This document shows, piece after piece, positions 1 through 9,395 of a stretch of DNA of 28,830 bases. The position numbers and the translations under genes are program-made. This stretch comes from an uncultured Verrucomicrobiales bacterium (lineage in GTDB: Bacteria; Verrucomicrobiota; Verrucomicrobiia; Verrucomicrobiales; Akkermansiaceae), in the NCBI GenBank assembly GCA_937893015.1, contig CALBJX010000053.1, positions 1 to 28,830 of the forward strand, written 5' to 3'. Numbering within the stretch: the first letter of the stretch is position 1; each line of letters starts with the position of its first letter. Below the pieces are notes generated by a model, which was given only the letters and a program-made list of their open reading frames with translations, was not told the origin of the DNA and ran no database searches.

Positions 1-56
1 CGGCGCAGCCGCGCCTAAATTTGACTTCGTACATCGTACATCGTACTTCGTACATC
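1..56. repeat. Heptamer-palindrome element, right half (cut by window edge)
   Basis: A GC palindrome (GGCGCAGCCGCGCC region, 2-16) is followed by a short AT linker and then 7-bp units ACTTCGT/ACATCGT from about 24 to 56. This is the same arrangement as the right half of the element at 5415-5615. It lies just downstream of the HAD gene stop (80), so it would be transcribed at the 3' end of that mRNA. The left half, if present, is outside the window. Confidence 0.7.
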
Positions 57-79
57 CCTACAAATCCCCCTTTGTCCTC

Positions 80-760
80 TCAGATGCCTAACATGCCTCT
101 CATGAGGAATGACAGCGTGCGGAGCGAGTGCGGCGGGCGCAGAATCTCGCCCTGAGGGCAGGCGGCGGTGAGTTTTTCATTCGGGTTGATGAGCACGGCG
201 CGGTCGCAGAGGGAGAGCATGGGCAGGTCCGCCGTGCTGTCCGTGTAGCCGACTGCGGCGTGTGTGATGCCGAGGGCGGCGAGTCGCGTCACTTTGTTCC
301 GCCCCTTGTTGTTGCCGGGCGGGGTGATGCGGGGGAAGAGGGGGACGCGTTCCCCGATTTCCACGGGGGTGGCGATGGTGTGCGTGAAGCCGAGCGCGGC
401 CCCCATTTCCTTCGCCCACCACTCGGGGGAGGCGGAGCAGAGGATGGTGGTGTCGCCCGCGGTTTGGTGCGTGCGCAGGCGCACCAGTACTTCGGGATAG
501 AGGGCGGGGATGAGCTCTTCCTGCACGAAGGCGCGGCATTCGGCCTCCAGCACCTCGCGGCGCAGTCCCCATGCGTAGGTGAGGAAGGCCCGCTTCAAAA
601 ACTTGCCGCCGCCGCAGAGCGGGGAGAGCAGGGCGGCAGGCAACAGCGCCATGATATGCAACCGCCGCCACCCATGCCGCCGCAGAATCCAACGGCAGAA
701 GCGCAGCTGGGAATCGCCCGCAAAGAGCGTGCCGTCCATGTCAAAAAGTGCGGTGGCCAT
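80..760 (-). CDS. HAD-IB family phosphatase (SerB-like)
   Basis: A 226-aa haloacid dehalogenase superfamily hydrolase of subfamily IB, the group that includes phosphoserine phosphatase and small phospho-headgroup phosphatases. Motif I is DMDGT near residues 7-11, with the first Asp as the predicted nucleophile and the second as general acid. Motif II is the Ser of ILCSASPEW near 109. A conserved Lys follows in NNKGRNKV near 152, and motif IV is GYTDSTADLP near 173, which supplies the Mg-binding acidic pair. Residues 13-60 form the cap with basic and hydrophobic helices. The substrate cannot be read from the sequence. It is the last gene of the minus-strand run, separated from the Sel1 gene by a heptamer element. 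No Shine-Dalgarno is visible before the ATG. The family assignment is firm and the specific function open. Confidence 0.85.
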   Translation of the reverse strand: MATALFDMDGTLFAGDSQLRFCRWILRRHGWRRLHIMALLPAALLSPLCGGGKFLKRAFLTYAWGLRREVLEAECRAFVQEELIPALYPEVLVRLRTHQTAGDTTILCSASPEWWAKEMGAALGFTHTIATPVEIGERVPLFPRITPPGNNKGRNKVTRLAALGITHAAVGYTDSTADLPMLSLCDRAVLINPNEKLTAACPQGEILRPPHSLRTLSFLMRGMLGI

Positions 761-783
761 GGAAAGACAAGTTCGTAGGAATG

Positions 784-964
784 TACGAGGTACGATGTAC
801 GATGTACGAAGTTTGAATTCCGCTCGCTACGCTCGCAGGGAGAAAGGAACGCAGGGCGTCCATCAACGGCTTGCTTGTCATATGCACTTTGAGTCTTTGC
901 CCCTTTTTTCTGCGCAGCGCAGCTGCGCCAAACTTTCAAATCGTACATCGTACATTGTACATCA
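784..964. repeat. Full heptamer-hairpin element between Sel1 and HAD genes
   Basis: The left end has four 7-bp units (TACGAGG, TACGATG, TACGATG, TACGAAG; 784-811). A CGCTCGCTACGCTCGC block follows. The right side has a GC palindrome (CTGCGCAGCGCAGCTGCG, near 911-928), the linker AACTTTCAAA and inverted heptamers (ATCGTAC units) up to 964. The two ends are inverted relative to one another. The right-hand heptamers run into the Sel1 stop codon (TCA on the plus strand, 962-964), so element and gene overlap by a codon. Confidence 0.7.
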
Positions 965-1312
965 GGATGCGTTCAGCATCCCCCGCGCCATGAGGTTGCC
1001 TGCGTCCGCTGCGTGGCGGAGGGCGGTGAGGGCTTTGTCCGTGTCCTTGTCGATGACGCGACCTTCGAGGAAGCACATGGCAAGGACGAAGAGGGCGACG
1101 TGGTCGCCGTTCATGGCGGCTCCCTCCAAATCCGCGATGTTTTGGCGGGATTTGACTTGGGCAAAATAGATGCGGGCCAGCTGGTTCTGCGCCTCGGGAT
1201 GGCCGCCGAACGCCGCGCGGCGCAGATGCTCCGCGCCCGCCGCGGCATCCCCTGCCTTGAAGGCGGAGGCACCGAGGATGAACTCTTCGTCAAGGTTGAC
1301 GGAATCAGACAT
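962..1312 (-). CDS. Small Sel1-like repeat protein
   Basis: A roughly 116-aa protein made almost entirely of Sel1-like (SLR, TPR-related) helical repeats. The A-x-x-x-L-x-x-A pattern recurs in GAEHLRRAAFGGHPEAQNQL, in LEGAAMNGDHVALFVLAMCF and in ALRHAADAGNLMARGML, giving about three units. SLR proteins are protein-protein interaction scaffolds. No signal peptide or catalytic motif is visible from the chosen start, so it is probably cytoplasmic. The start MSDSVNLDEE is preferred because the longer reading frame (to 1405) runs back through the hairpin element at 1352-1521 and gives an unlikely N-terminus. No Shine-Dalgarno is seen. It sits between the GH20 and HAD genes with a repeat element on both sides. 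The partner is unknown. Confidence 0.75.
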   Translation of the reverse strand: MSDSVNLDEEFILGASAFKAGDAAAGAEHLRRAAFGGHPEAQNQLARIYFAQVKSRQNIADLEGAAMNGDHVALFVLAMCFLEGRVIDKDTDKALTALRHAADAGNLMARGMLNAS

Positions 1313-1351
1313 GGGAGGAAAAGAGGTGATGGGGGATGAACGTTGTAGGGG

Positions 1352-1521
1352 AATCACAAATTGAAAAAATCGTGCGGCTGCGCCGCAGGGAAAAACAAAA
1401 CGCAAAGCGTATGCTGCCGTTTAATGATAAGGCTGTTGTATGCGCTTTGCGTTTGGAAATTCTCCGTGCCGAAGGTGCGCTAACTTCCCAATTTGTAATT
1501 TGTAAATTGTAATTTGTAAAT
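1352..1521. repeat. Full heptamer-hairpin element (TTACAAA type) between GH20 and Sel1
   Basis: The right end is a run of 7-bp units reading ATTTGTAA/ATTTGTAAATTGTAA (1489-1521). The left end carries the inverted match AATCACAAATTG (1352-1363). Next inside are the palindromes GTGCGGCTGCGCCGCA (left) and GTGCCGAAGGTGC (right). At the centre, AAACGCAAAGCGTAT and ATGCGCTTTGCGTTT form an inverted pair (about 1394-1454). The architecture matches the TACATCG-type element at 5415-5615 although the heptamer sequence differs. The run ends 4 nt before the GH20 stop codon at 1526. Confidence 0.7.
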
Positions 1522-1525
1522 CCTT

Positions 1526-3871
1526 TTAGCTCTCCGGCGCGGGCGTGGCGACATCGTCCGCAGCGGGTTCGCTCGCCTTCTTGGGCATATCCATGGGTTC
1601 GCGGGAGAAGGTGGTCTCCAGCGGTTGCACGTGCAGGGTGTGGACGGTGCCCTTGAAGCTCTCGCCCACCGTGGTGAGGGGCAGGGTGAAGGAGGCGACC
1701 AAATCCTTGTCGTTGTTGTGGCAGTTCGGCAGGGTGAGGTGGCCGATGGTCTCGCCGTCAATCTTGAGGGCGGTCATGCCCTGCGTGCCGGTGAGCTCCA
1801 GCGTGCACTTTTTGCCCACGGGCAGCTTGGTGTTGAAGGAGAAGACGACGGAATCCGCGCGGCGGAAGCCGATGCTGCCGTCCTTCATGGCGGCGTAGAG
1901 CGTGCCTTCCGGGCTGCTGAGCAGCACCTGTTCTTCGCCCTCGGCGGGCGCTTCGGGCAGCGTCACTTCCATGGTGAGGTGGTAGTTCGGGCCGAGTGCG
2001 GGCTTGTTGAGCGCGTAGGGCAGGGCCTCGGGAGCCACGGCAATCTCCTCGGCACCCTTGCGGTGGCCGATGTCGGTGAGCGGGGCATCACCGATGGCGG
2101 CGACAAGCTTGCGGTGTTCCTCAAAGCTCATGGGGACTTCCGCCTTGCCCCACATCTTCTGGCAGAGCACATCCATGGTGCCGGCGATGCTCGGCCATGT
2201 ATCCTCCGCGCCGTAGCCGCAGTAGATGCGGTCGATGGAGTCGTTCCACACGGCGAAGGTGGCACCGAGCAGCTGCGGGTGGCCGGCGGGCAGCGTGTAC
2301 TTCTCCATCACGTTGGGTACCCACTTCTCCCACGTTTCCTTGTTGTAGAAATCCGTGCGGTAGTACTTGGAGAAGGGCACGATGTAGAGTGCGCCGTCAT
2401 TGGTGTTGATGACATCGAAGCCGGCGGCGACGGCCTCCAGCGGGTTCTGCCACGGCGTGCTCCAGAGGTTCATCTGCACGCCCTCGGCCTGCACGGGCGT
2501 GTTGCCCTTCTTGATGGTGAGGCTGCCCCAGATGCGCGGCGTGTAGCCGCGGGAGAGGACGTGCTTGAGCAGGCCGTCCGCAAAGGCGCGGTAGTGCTCC
2601 GCCTCGCCGAAGAACTCATCCGCGCCCACATGCACGGCGCAGCCCTCGAACACGGCGCGCCCGCCCTCCTTGGCGGGCAGCAGGTATTCATCAAAGACCT
2701 GACCCGCGAACTTCAGCGTCTCAGGGTTGGAGGCATCCAGCATCTCGCAGCGGCGTTTCTGCTTGTAGCTCATCTCGCCTTGGTAGATGAGGTCGGGGCG
2801 CACGCGGGTGAAGGAGAGGGCGTGGCCGGGCGTGTCGAACTCGGGCACGATGTTCACGCCGTGCGCCTTGGCGAAGTCGATGAGTGCGCGGAAGTCCGCC
2901 TTGGTATAGGAAAGATCCTGCGCGGTGAGCGGCGTGCCGTCCGCCCCCTTGATGTCGGATTCCAGACGGAAGGCGGAGTAGCTCTCCTTGAAGGGGTCCT
3001 GCCCGGCGTCCACATATTGCTCGTGGAAGATGAAATTGTCGTTGAGGTGGATTTGCAGGTCGTTCATCTTGTACCACGCCATGGTGCGGATGACCTGACG
3101 GATGAACTCCGTGGTGATGGGCAGGCGGCCGCAGTCCAGCATGAAGCCGCGGAGGCGGAAGCGCGGCTCATCCTGCGCGGTGCCGCGCGGCAGCTCGGGG
3201 CTCTGCTTGAGGAGCTGGAGCAGCGTGCGTGTGGCCCAGAAAAGGCCCGTGTCCGAGGAGGCGGTGATGTCCACGCCGTTGGCGGAGCCGATGTCGAGGA
3301 TGTAGCCTTCGGGACCCGTCGGCGCGGTCGGGATCTTGGTGAACTGGATGTCCGCCTTCGTGCCGTTGGGAGCGAGCCTTACCTGCTTGCCGGTGATTTC
3401 GGCGAGCTCCTGCGCGAACTCGGCGGCGCAGGGAGCATCCGCGCTCACGGCAATCGTGTCCCCGAAGCTGTAGGTGCCGATGGCACCGCGCCACGCCAGC
3501 AGCTCGGGAACGACGTGGGGCTTGGGATTGTGCGTTTCAAAACCTTTGGCCTTCGGGACGAAGAGACTGACGGGGTAATCGCGGGAGGTGACGCTTTCGC
3601 CGTCCTTGGACACCATGAAGCTCACGTTCACTGTCACATCGTCCACGGGTTGGGTGATGTGTCCGTCCTTGCTGAGGATGGCGGGGAAATCCGTACCGAG
3701 GATGCTTACCTCCGCCCCTTCTACGGTGGGCAGGGGAAGCGTGTTGTTTCGACACCCGATGACCATGACTGTCTCAGGAACAGTCATGTTATCGGCCTGC
3801 TGTTGGAGAGACTGCCCCATGAGCGGGGCGGCGGTCAGAGCGGTCAGCATAAGTCGCGTCAGGGTTTGCAT
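1526..3871 (-). CDS. Secreted beta-N-acetylhexosaminidase (GH20)
   Basis: A 781-aa glycoside hydrolase family 20 enzyme that removes terminal beta-linked GlcNAc/GalNAc by substrate-assisted catalysis. Residues 1-20 are a signal peptide (MQTLTRLMLTALTAAPLMGQ). Residues about 40-106 resemble a bacterial Ig-like module (VTVNVSFMVSKDG). About 118-235 is the GH20 N-terminal alpha/beta domain. The TIM barrel starts at RGFMLDCGRLP (241-251) and carries the catalytic pair D418-E419 in HVGADEF plus the substrate-binding region FAVWND near 539. The C-terminal 150 residues look like a LamG-type beta-sandwich. The product is probably periplasmic or surface exposed and acts on mucin, glycan or chitin-type oligosaccharides. 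It has its own promoter (3878-3905) whose -10 ends 6 nt from the ATG. Enzyme class is firm and exact substrate inferred. Confidence 0.92.
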   Translation of the reverse strand: MQTLTRLMLTALTAAPLMGQSLQQQADNMTVPETVMVIGCRNNTLPLPTVEGAEVSILGTDFPAILSKDGHITQPVDDVTVNVSFMVSKDGESVTSRDYPVSLFVPKAKGFETHNPKPHVVPELLAWRGAIGTYSFGDTIAVSADAPCAAEFAQELAEITGKQVRLAPNGTKADIQFTKIPTAPTGPEGYILDIGSANGVDITASSDTGLFWATRTLLQLLKQSPELPRGTAQDEPRFRLRGFMLDCGRLPITTEFIRQVIRTMAWYKMNDLQIHLNDNFIFHEQYVDAGQDPFKESYSAFRLESDIKGADGTPLTAQDLSYTKADFRALIDFAKAHGVNIVPEFDTPGHALSFTRVRPDLIYQGEMSYKQKRRCEMLDASNPETLKFAGQVFDEYLLPAKEGGRAVFEGCAVHVGADEFFGEAEHYRAFADGLLKHVLSRGYTPRIWGSLTIKKGNTPVQAEGVQMNLWSTPWQNPLEAVAAGFDVINTNDGALYIVPFSKYYRTDFYNKETWEKWVPNVMEKYTLPAGHPQLLGATFAVWNDSIDRIYCGYGAEDTWPSIAGTMDVLCQKMWGKAEVPMSFEEHRKLVAAIGDAPLTDIGHRKGAEEIAVAPEALPYALNKPALGPNYHLTMEVTLPEAPAEGEEQVLLSSPEGTLYAAMKDGSIGFRRADSVVFSFNTKLPVGKKCTLELTGTQGMTALKIDGETIGHLTLPNCHNNDKDLVASFTLPLTTVGESFKGTVHTLHVQPLETTFSREPMDMPKKASEPAADDVATPAPES

Positions 3872-3877
3872 TCCCCT

Positions 3878-3905
3878 ATCATACCATACCGCGCACGGGA
3901 GTCAA
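3878..3905 (-). promoter_or_regulatory. Promoter of GH20 gene, probably leaderless
   Basis: On the minus strand TTGACT (3900-3905) is followed by a 16-bp spacer and TATGAT (3878-3883). The -10 ends 6 nt before the ATG at 3871, so transcription should start at or next to the start codon. Confidence 0.65.
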
Positions 3906-4050
3906 GAAGCAAGTGCTCGCTGTAAAAGGGTCAGGGCGGTGCGGGTGCGGAGGGAAGCACGTTAGGCTTCCGTCTTCGCTAAAGCAGCGCCGAGATATGC
4001 CGCTGCGCCGCGGCAAGCAAAAGCTCCATCACATCACCTTCCTTCACCCG

Positions 4051-5406
4051 TTACGCTTCGCCGTAAAGGGTGAAGCCTGTGCATTCGGTGATGGTGACGG
4101 GGACAAGGGAGCCCACCTCGCCGCCGCCGTTCGTGATGATGACGGGCTTGTTTTGCGAGGTGCGGCCTTGCAGTCGGTCGGGGTTCGTTTTGCTGGGCCC
4201 TTCCACGAGGATGGTCTGCTGCGTGCCGACGAGGGCGTGGTTGCGGGCGACGGCAATGCGGTTCACCACCTCCAGCAAGGCTTGGTTGCGCTCCTCCTTC
4301 TTGCGGTAGTGGATTTGGCCGGGCAGCTCGGCGGCTACGGTGCCGCGTCGTCTGGAGTATTTGAAGATGAAGGCGTTGTCGAACTGCACATGCTCCACCG
4401 CCTTGACGGTCTCTTGGAAATCCTCCTCCGTCTCGCCGGGGAAGCCCACGATGATGTCCGTGGTGATGGCGAGGTCCGGGCGGGCGGCGCGCATGGCATC
4501 ACAGAGGGCGAGGTACTTTTCGTTCTTGTACGGGCGGTACATGGCCTTCAGGATGCGGTCGCTGCCGCTCTGCATGGGGAAGTGGATGTGGCTGCAGAGC
4601 TTGGGCAGGTAAGTGTAGGCGTTGACGAGGTCTTCGCGGAAGCCGATGGGGTGCGGCGAGGTGTAGCGGATGCGCTCGATGCCGTCAATCTCGTGTACGG
4701 CCTCCAGCAGACGCACGAAGGCGCCCTTGCCGTTGATGACGGGTTCCGTGCGGCCGTAGCGGTTCACGATTTGGCCGAGCAGCGTCACCTCTTTGATGCC
4801 CTTGTCTGCGAGCTTTTTGATTTCATCGATGATGTCCGCATGGGGGCGGCTCACCTCGGGCCCGCGGGTGCTCGGCACAATGCAGTAGGAGCAGTGCATG
4901 TCGCAGCCCTGCGCGATGGAGACGAAGGCCGAGCAGGAACTCGTGTTCGGCAGATGGTCAGTGACCGTATTCTGGAAGCCTTGTTCCTCCACGATGGAGC
5001 AGATGTGTGCGCCCTTGCGGAGCGGTTCGCTGAGCCCCATGCCGAGGCGGCTCTTCAGCAGTCGGTTGCAGAGCTCAAAGACGTGGTGGTACTGCTGGGT
5101 GCCCGTCACGATGTCTACGCGCGGCACCTCTTTGAAAATCGCCGCCCCGAGGCTCTGGCACATGCAGCCCATGAAGCCGTACACCACCCAGGGCTTGGCA
5201 TTCGGGCGGGAGCACATCAACCCCATCTTGCCGAGTGCCTTCAGCTCCGCCTTCTCGCGCACGGAGCAGGTGTTGATGAGGTACACGTCCGCCTCGTTCT
5301 CATTCTGCGTGAGCGTGTACCCCTCCGCCACGAATCGGGCAGCGACCTGCTCCGACTCGCGCTCATTCATTTGGCAACCATAGGTTTTGATGAAAACGGA
5401 AGGCAT
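4051..5406 (-). CDS. miaB: tRNA-2-methylthio-N6-dimethylallyladenosine synthase MiaB
   Basis: A 451-aa radical-SAM methylthiotransferase that converts i6A37 to ms2i6A37 in tRNAs reading UNN codons. The N-terminal MTTase domain begins with TYGCQMNERES, the MiaB signature. Its three cluster-binding cysteines are C11, C47 (INTCSVR) and C81 (GFMGCMCQ). The radical-SAM motif CDMHCSYC gives C168, C172 and C175, followed by IVPSTRGPEVSR. A TRAM-like tRNA-binding domain lies near 385-450. The start at 5406 (MPSVFIKTYGC) is chosen because upstream codons come from the heptamer element. That element ends 8 nt before the ATG, so its heptamers lie where a promoter or leader would be. The gene is downstream of glnS on the same strand. 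Confidence 0.95.
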   Translation of the reverse strand: MPSVFIKTYGCQMNERESEQVAARFVAEGYTLTQNENEADVYLINTCSVREKAELKALGKMGLMCSRPNAKPWVVYGFMGCMCQSLGAAIFKEVPRVDIVTGTQQYHHVFELCNRLLKSRLGMGLSEPLRKGAHICSIVEEQGFQNTVTDHLPNTSSCSAFVSIAQGCDMHCSYCIVPSTRGPEVSRPHADIIDEIKKLADKGIKEVTLLGQIVNRYGRTEPVINGKGAFVRLLEAVHEIDGIERIRYTSPHPIGFREDLVNAYTYLPKLCSHIHFPMQSGSDRILKAMYRPYKNEKYLALCDAMRAARPDLAITTDIIVGFPGETEEDFQETVKAVEHVQFDNAFIFKYSRRRGTVAAELPGQIHYRKKEERNQALLEVVNRIAVARNHALVGTQQTILVEGPSKTNPDRLQGRTSQNKPVIITNGGGEVGSLVPVTITECTGFTLYGEA

Positions 5407-5414
5407 AAGAAAAT

Positions 5415-5615
5415 GTATGATGTACGATGTACGATGTACGATGTACGATTTTTGAATTTCGCTCGCTACGCTCGCAAGGAGAAAGGAGAGAAAGGCGCAA
5501 AGCACCTATCAACGTTTAACGTATCCGGACGCTTTGCGCCCTTAGTCCTTTCACCTGCGCGGCGCAGCCGCGCCTAACTTTTAAATCGTACATCGTACAT
5601 CGTACTTCGTACATT
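5415..5615. repeat. Full heptamer-hairpin element between glnS and miaB (type copy)
   Basis: The clearest copy in the window. The left end has five 7-bp units (GTATGAT then GTACGAT x4, 5415-5449). Then come TTTTGAATTT and CGCTCGCTACGCTCGC. The central inverted repeat is GGCGCAAAGC (5494-5503) with GCTTTGCGCC (5531-5540), 10 bp perfect. The right palindrome is GCGCGGCGCAGCCGCGC (5557-5573), then AACTTTTAAA and inverted heptamers ATCGTAC (from 5585). The ends are inverted, so the whole spacer can fold into one branched hairpin. It fills the glnS-miaB spacer almost completely. Confidence 0.8.
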
Positions 5616-5619
5616 CAGC

Positions 5620-7296
<1,677 letters not shown>

Positions 7297-7303
7297 GCGC
7301 GCG

Positions 7304-7332
7304 ATTATAGAGAAACGGGGGCGCAAAAGCAA
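7304..7332 (-). promoter_or_regulatory. glnS promoter, probably leaderless
   Basis: On the minus strand TTGCTT (7327-7332), a 17-bp spacer and a perfect TATAAT (7304-7309). The -10 ends 7 nt before ATG 7296, the geometry of a leaderless transcript. It also decides the glnS start. Confidence 0.7.
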
Positions 7333-7444
7333 GCGCAATCAAGGGCATGTCACGCAATTGACACGCGATTCTCAAAGATTTCGCCTTTTCTCGGATGCGC
7401 ATGACGAGACGATGACTCCCTTCGCCGCCACTGCTCAGGAGGGT

Positions 7445-7482
7445 CTGCGCGGCTCTGCCGCACTATTCTTTAAACTTCGTCC
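7445..7482. repeat. Degenerate half heptamer-palindrome element
   Basis: CTGCGCGGCTCTGCCGCAC followed by an AT linker (CTATTCTTTAAACTTCG) resembles the right half of the 5415-5615 element (CTGCGCGGCGCAGCCGCGC, AACTTTTAAATCG) but has no clean heptamer run. It abuts the yicC stop codon at 7485, the same position relative to a gene end as the intact copies. Confidence 0.4.
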
Positions 7483-7484
7483 GG

Positions 7485-8360
7485 TTACTCAATGTTCTGC
7501 ACCTGCTCGCGGATTTTTTCGAGCTCGGTCTTGGCGGTGACGACGAGCTGGGCGAGCTCGGCATCATTGGCCTTGGAGCCCGTGGTGTTGAGCTCGCGGA
7601 AGATTTCCTGGCACATGAAGTCCAGCGTGCGGCCCACTGCCTCGGGCTTGTCGCAGATTTTCTCGAACTGGTCGAGGTGGGAGGCGAGGCGGGTCATCTC
7701 CTCCGTCACATCGCAGCGGTCGGCGAAGAGGGCGATTTCTTTGATGATGCGCTCATCGTCGAGCGAGACGGGCAGCCCCGCTTCTTCGAGCCGCTTCATG
7801 AGGGTGTCGCGGTGGCGGGCGGCGACTCCGCTCGCGCGGGCGGCGAGCTTTTCGCGGAAGTCGCGCAGGGTGCCGATGCGGGCCAGCAGGTCGCGCTTCA
7901 TGTTCTCCCCCTCCTCCGCACGCAGGGTGAGGAAGGCGGTGAGGGCTTCCTTCACGGCGGGCAGGGCGGCGGCGGAAACGTCTTCCATGGGGATGTCCGC
8001 ATCCGTCTCCTCCGTCACGATGCCGAGGCGCACCAGCGCATCCAGTGTCACGGCGGGAGCTTGGCCCAGCGCGGTGTTCAACTCGCCCAGCGTACCTTGC
8101 AGGGCGGCGAGTTTCTCCTTGTTGAGCGTCAGCGCGCCCGATTCGCCCGCGGGGTGTTGCAGGGAGAGCGTCACATTCACGCGGCCGCGGGAGACGGCGC
8201 CGGCCACGAGCTCGCGCACGGGCGTTTCCAGCTCACCCCATGCGCGGGGCAGGGAGAGGGCGACTTCCGTCTGCTTGCGGTTCACACCGCCGATTTCTAC
8301 GCGGATGGTGGCCTTGCCGAGCGGTGCGGTCGCCGCTCCGAATCCGGTCATGCTGTTCAT
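7485..8360 (-). CDS. yicC: YicC family endoribonuclease-like protein
   Basis: A 291-aa member of the YicC/YloC family, cytoplasmic proteins for which endoribonuclease activity has been reported in E. coli. The N-terminal signature MNSMTGFG is followed by IRVEIGGVNRKQTEV, where family members usually have a VR(S/A)VN(H/G)R(-) stretch. The C-terminal half has the acidic and helical block DDERIIKEIALFADRCDVTEEMTRLASHLDQF near 195-226 and then MCQEIFRELNTTGSKAND, both diagnostic of the family. The length is normal. Its ATG overlaps the holB stop by 4 nt (8357-8360), so the two are translationally coupled within the pheA-holB-yicC transcription unit. The assignment is firm. Confidence 0.92.
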   Translation of the reverse strand: MNSMTGFGAATAPLGKATIRVEIGGVNRKQTEVALSLPRAWGELETPVRELVAGAVSRGRVNVTLSLQHPAGESGALTLNKEKLAALQGTLGELNTALGQAPAVTLDALVRLGIVTEETDADIPMEDVSAAALPAVKEALTAFLTLRAEEGENMKRDLLARIGTLRDFREKLAARASGVAARHRDTLMKRLEEAGLPVSLDDERIIKEIALFADRCDVTEEMTRLASHLDQFEKICDKPEAVGRTLDFMCQEIFRELNTTGSKANDAELAQLVVTAKTELEKIREQVQNIE

Positions 8361-9337
8361 GATGAGAGAGTGTTTTTGCCGATGATGTCGAGGAAGCGGG
8401 CATCCAAGGCCAGCGCTTCGTTGATGTTGAAGTTGAGGTCGGTGCGCAGGGCATCCAGCGCACGCATGCGGCGCAGCAGGTCTTCCGTGCTGTGTTTGGC
8501 AGCCACCTCCGCGATTTCGGGCGTGAGCGGCTGCAAATCGGGCGCGTTGGCCGCGGCGAGCACGGCCTGCCCGAGGCAGAGGGACAGCAGCTCGATAAGC
8601 TGTTCGCGCTCACCCAGATATTCCGTCTCGATGAGGGCGGCGGTGGCATCCTTCTGCCGTGCTTCCCAGTCGCGGATGTCCGTGCCCTCCGCAATGGCCT
8701 TGGCTTCGGCCTTGATGGCGGCGGTCAGTCGGTCGGTGATGGTTTCGCGGCGTTCGGCCATGAGCTGCTGGAAATCCGCGCGCAGGGCGAGCGCGGCGAC
8801 ATCCGAGCCGAGCAAGGGCAGGGCGGCGGCCACGGCGGGCAGAAAACGCTGCTGGGCTTCCGTGAGGATGAGTCCGCCGGGCTCGCGCAGGTCCACGCGC
8901 ACGCAGCGGGAGAGGATGGTGGCGAGCAGGCGGTGCGGCTGCTCCGTCACCATGACGATGAGGGTCTGGGGCGGGGGCTCCTCCAGCGTTTTGAGGAAGG
9001 CGTTGGCGGCTTCCTCGGGCATGCGGTCACACTCCAGAATGATGACGAGCTTGGTTTCCCCCTCCTCCGCGCGCAGGGCGAGGAATGGCTCCACGCTGCG
9101 CACGTCCTCGATGAGGATGCGGCGGCTCTTGGAGCCCGGGCGCAGCACGCGGCACATGGGGTGGCGTAAGTTCTCCGGGCTGTCCGCCCGTGCGCCGTTC
9201 AGTTCCTCCGCCAGCGCGAGCACCAGCTTGTGTGTGCCCGCATTCACGCTGCCCGTCACCAACAGCGCATGCGGCAGCCGCCCGTTCGTGCGGGCGTTGT
9301 GCAGGAGTCGGTGGGCTTGCTGAAGCGTGAAAGACAT
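8357..9337 (-). CDS. holB: DNA polymerase III delta' subunit (clamp-loader AAA+ protein)
   Basis: A 326-aa clamp-loader subunit of the HolB/delta' type, part of the gamma complex that loads the sliding clamp. The N-terminal AAA+ module has a P-loop position with a degenerate Walker A (TGSVNAGTHK near 28-37), consistent with delta' being a non-hydrolysing subunit. The Walker B region is VIILECDRMPEEAANAFLKTLEEPP, followed by an ILSRC SRC motif that contacts neighbouring ATP sites. The usual Zn-binding cysteine cluster between Walker A and B is not present: only one Cys is seen (PMCRVL), suggesting a zinc-less variant. It overlaps yicC by 4 nt, and a heptamer spacer separates it from pheA upstream. 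Confidence 0.85.
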   Translation of the reverse strand: MSFTLQQAHRLLHNARTNGRLPHALLVTGSVNAGTHKLVLALAEELNGARADSPENLRHPMCRVLRPGSKSRRILIEDVRSVEPFLALRAEEGETKLVIILECDRMPEEAANAFLKTLEEPPPQTLIVMVTEQPHRLLATILSRCVRVDLREPGGLILTEAQQRFLPAVAAALPLLGSDVAALALRADFQQLMAERRETITDRLTAAIKAEAKAIAEGTDIRDWEARQKDATAALIETEYLGEREQLIELLSLCLGQAVLAAANAPDLQPLTPEIAEVAAKHSTEDLLRRMRALDALRTDLNFNINEALALDARFLDIIGKNTLSS

Positions 9338-9345
9338 GGGAATAT

Positions 9346-9395
9346 GAGATTTATGATTTGTGATTTGAGATTTTGGATTTGTAAATCACAAATTA
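9346..9395. repeat. Short heptamer run between pheA and holB
   Basis: Five consecutive 7-bp units (GAGATTT, ATGATTT, GTGATTT, GAGATTT, TGGATTT; 9346-9380), then GTAAATCACAAATTA. AAATCACAAAT inverts the earlier ATTTGTGATTT, giving a potential 11-bp stem. The last three bases are the pheA stop codon. The GC palindrome seen in larger copies is absent. Confidence 0.6.

Noticed and set aside
1625..3925. Large plus-strand ORF opposite the GH20 gene, and similar long antisense ORFs opposite miaB, glnS and hisDC
   Set aside because: These are shadow frames of GC-rich coding strands with Ala/Gly/Arg/His-biased translations and no domains.
3979..4029. A 16-codon minus-strand ORF (MELLLAAAQRHISALL) with an AAGGAAGG site upstream, just after miaB
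   Set aside because: It has the only good Shine-Dalgarno in the area, but it is too short, has no homologue I know and could arise by chance in a GC-rich spacer.
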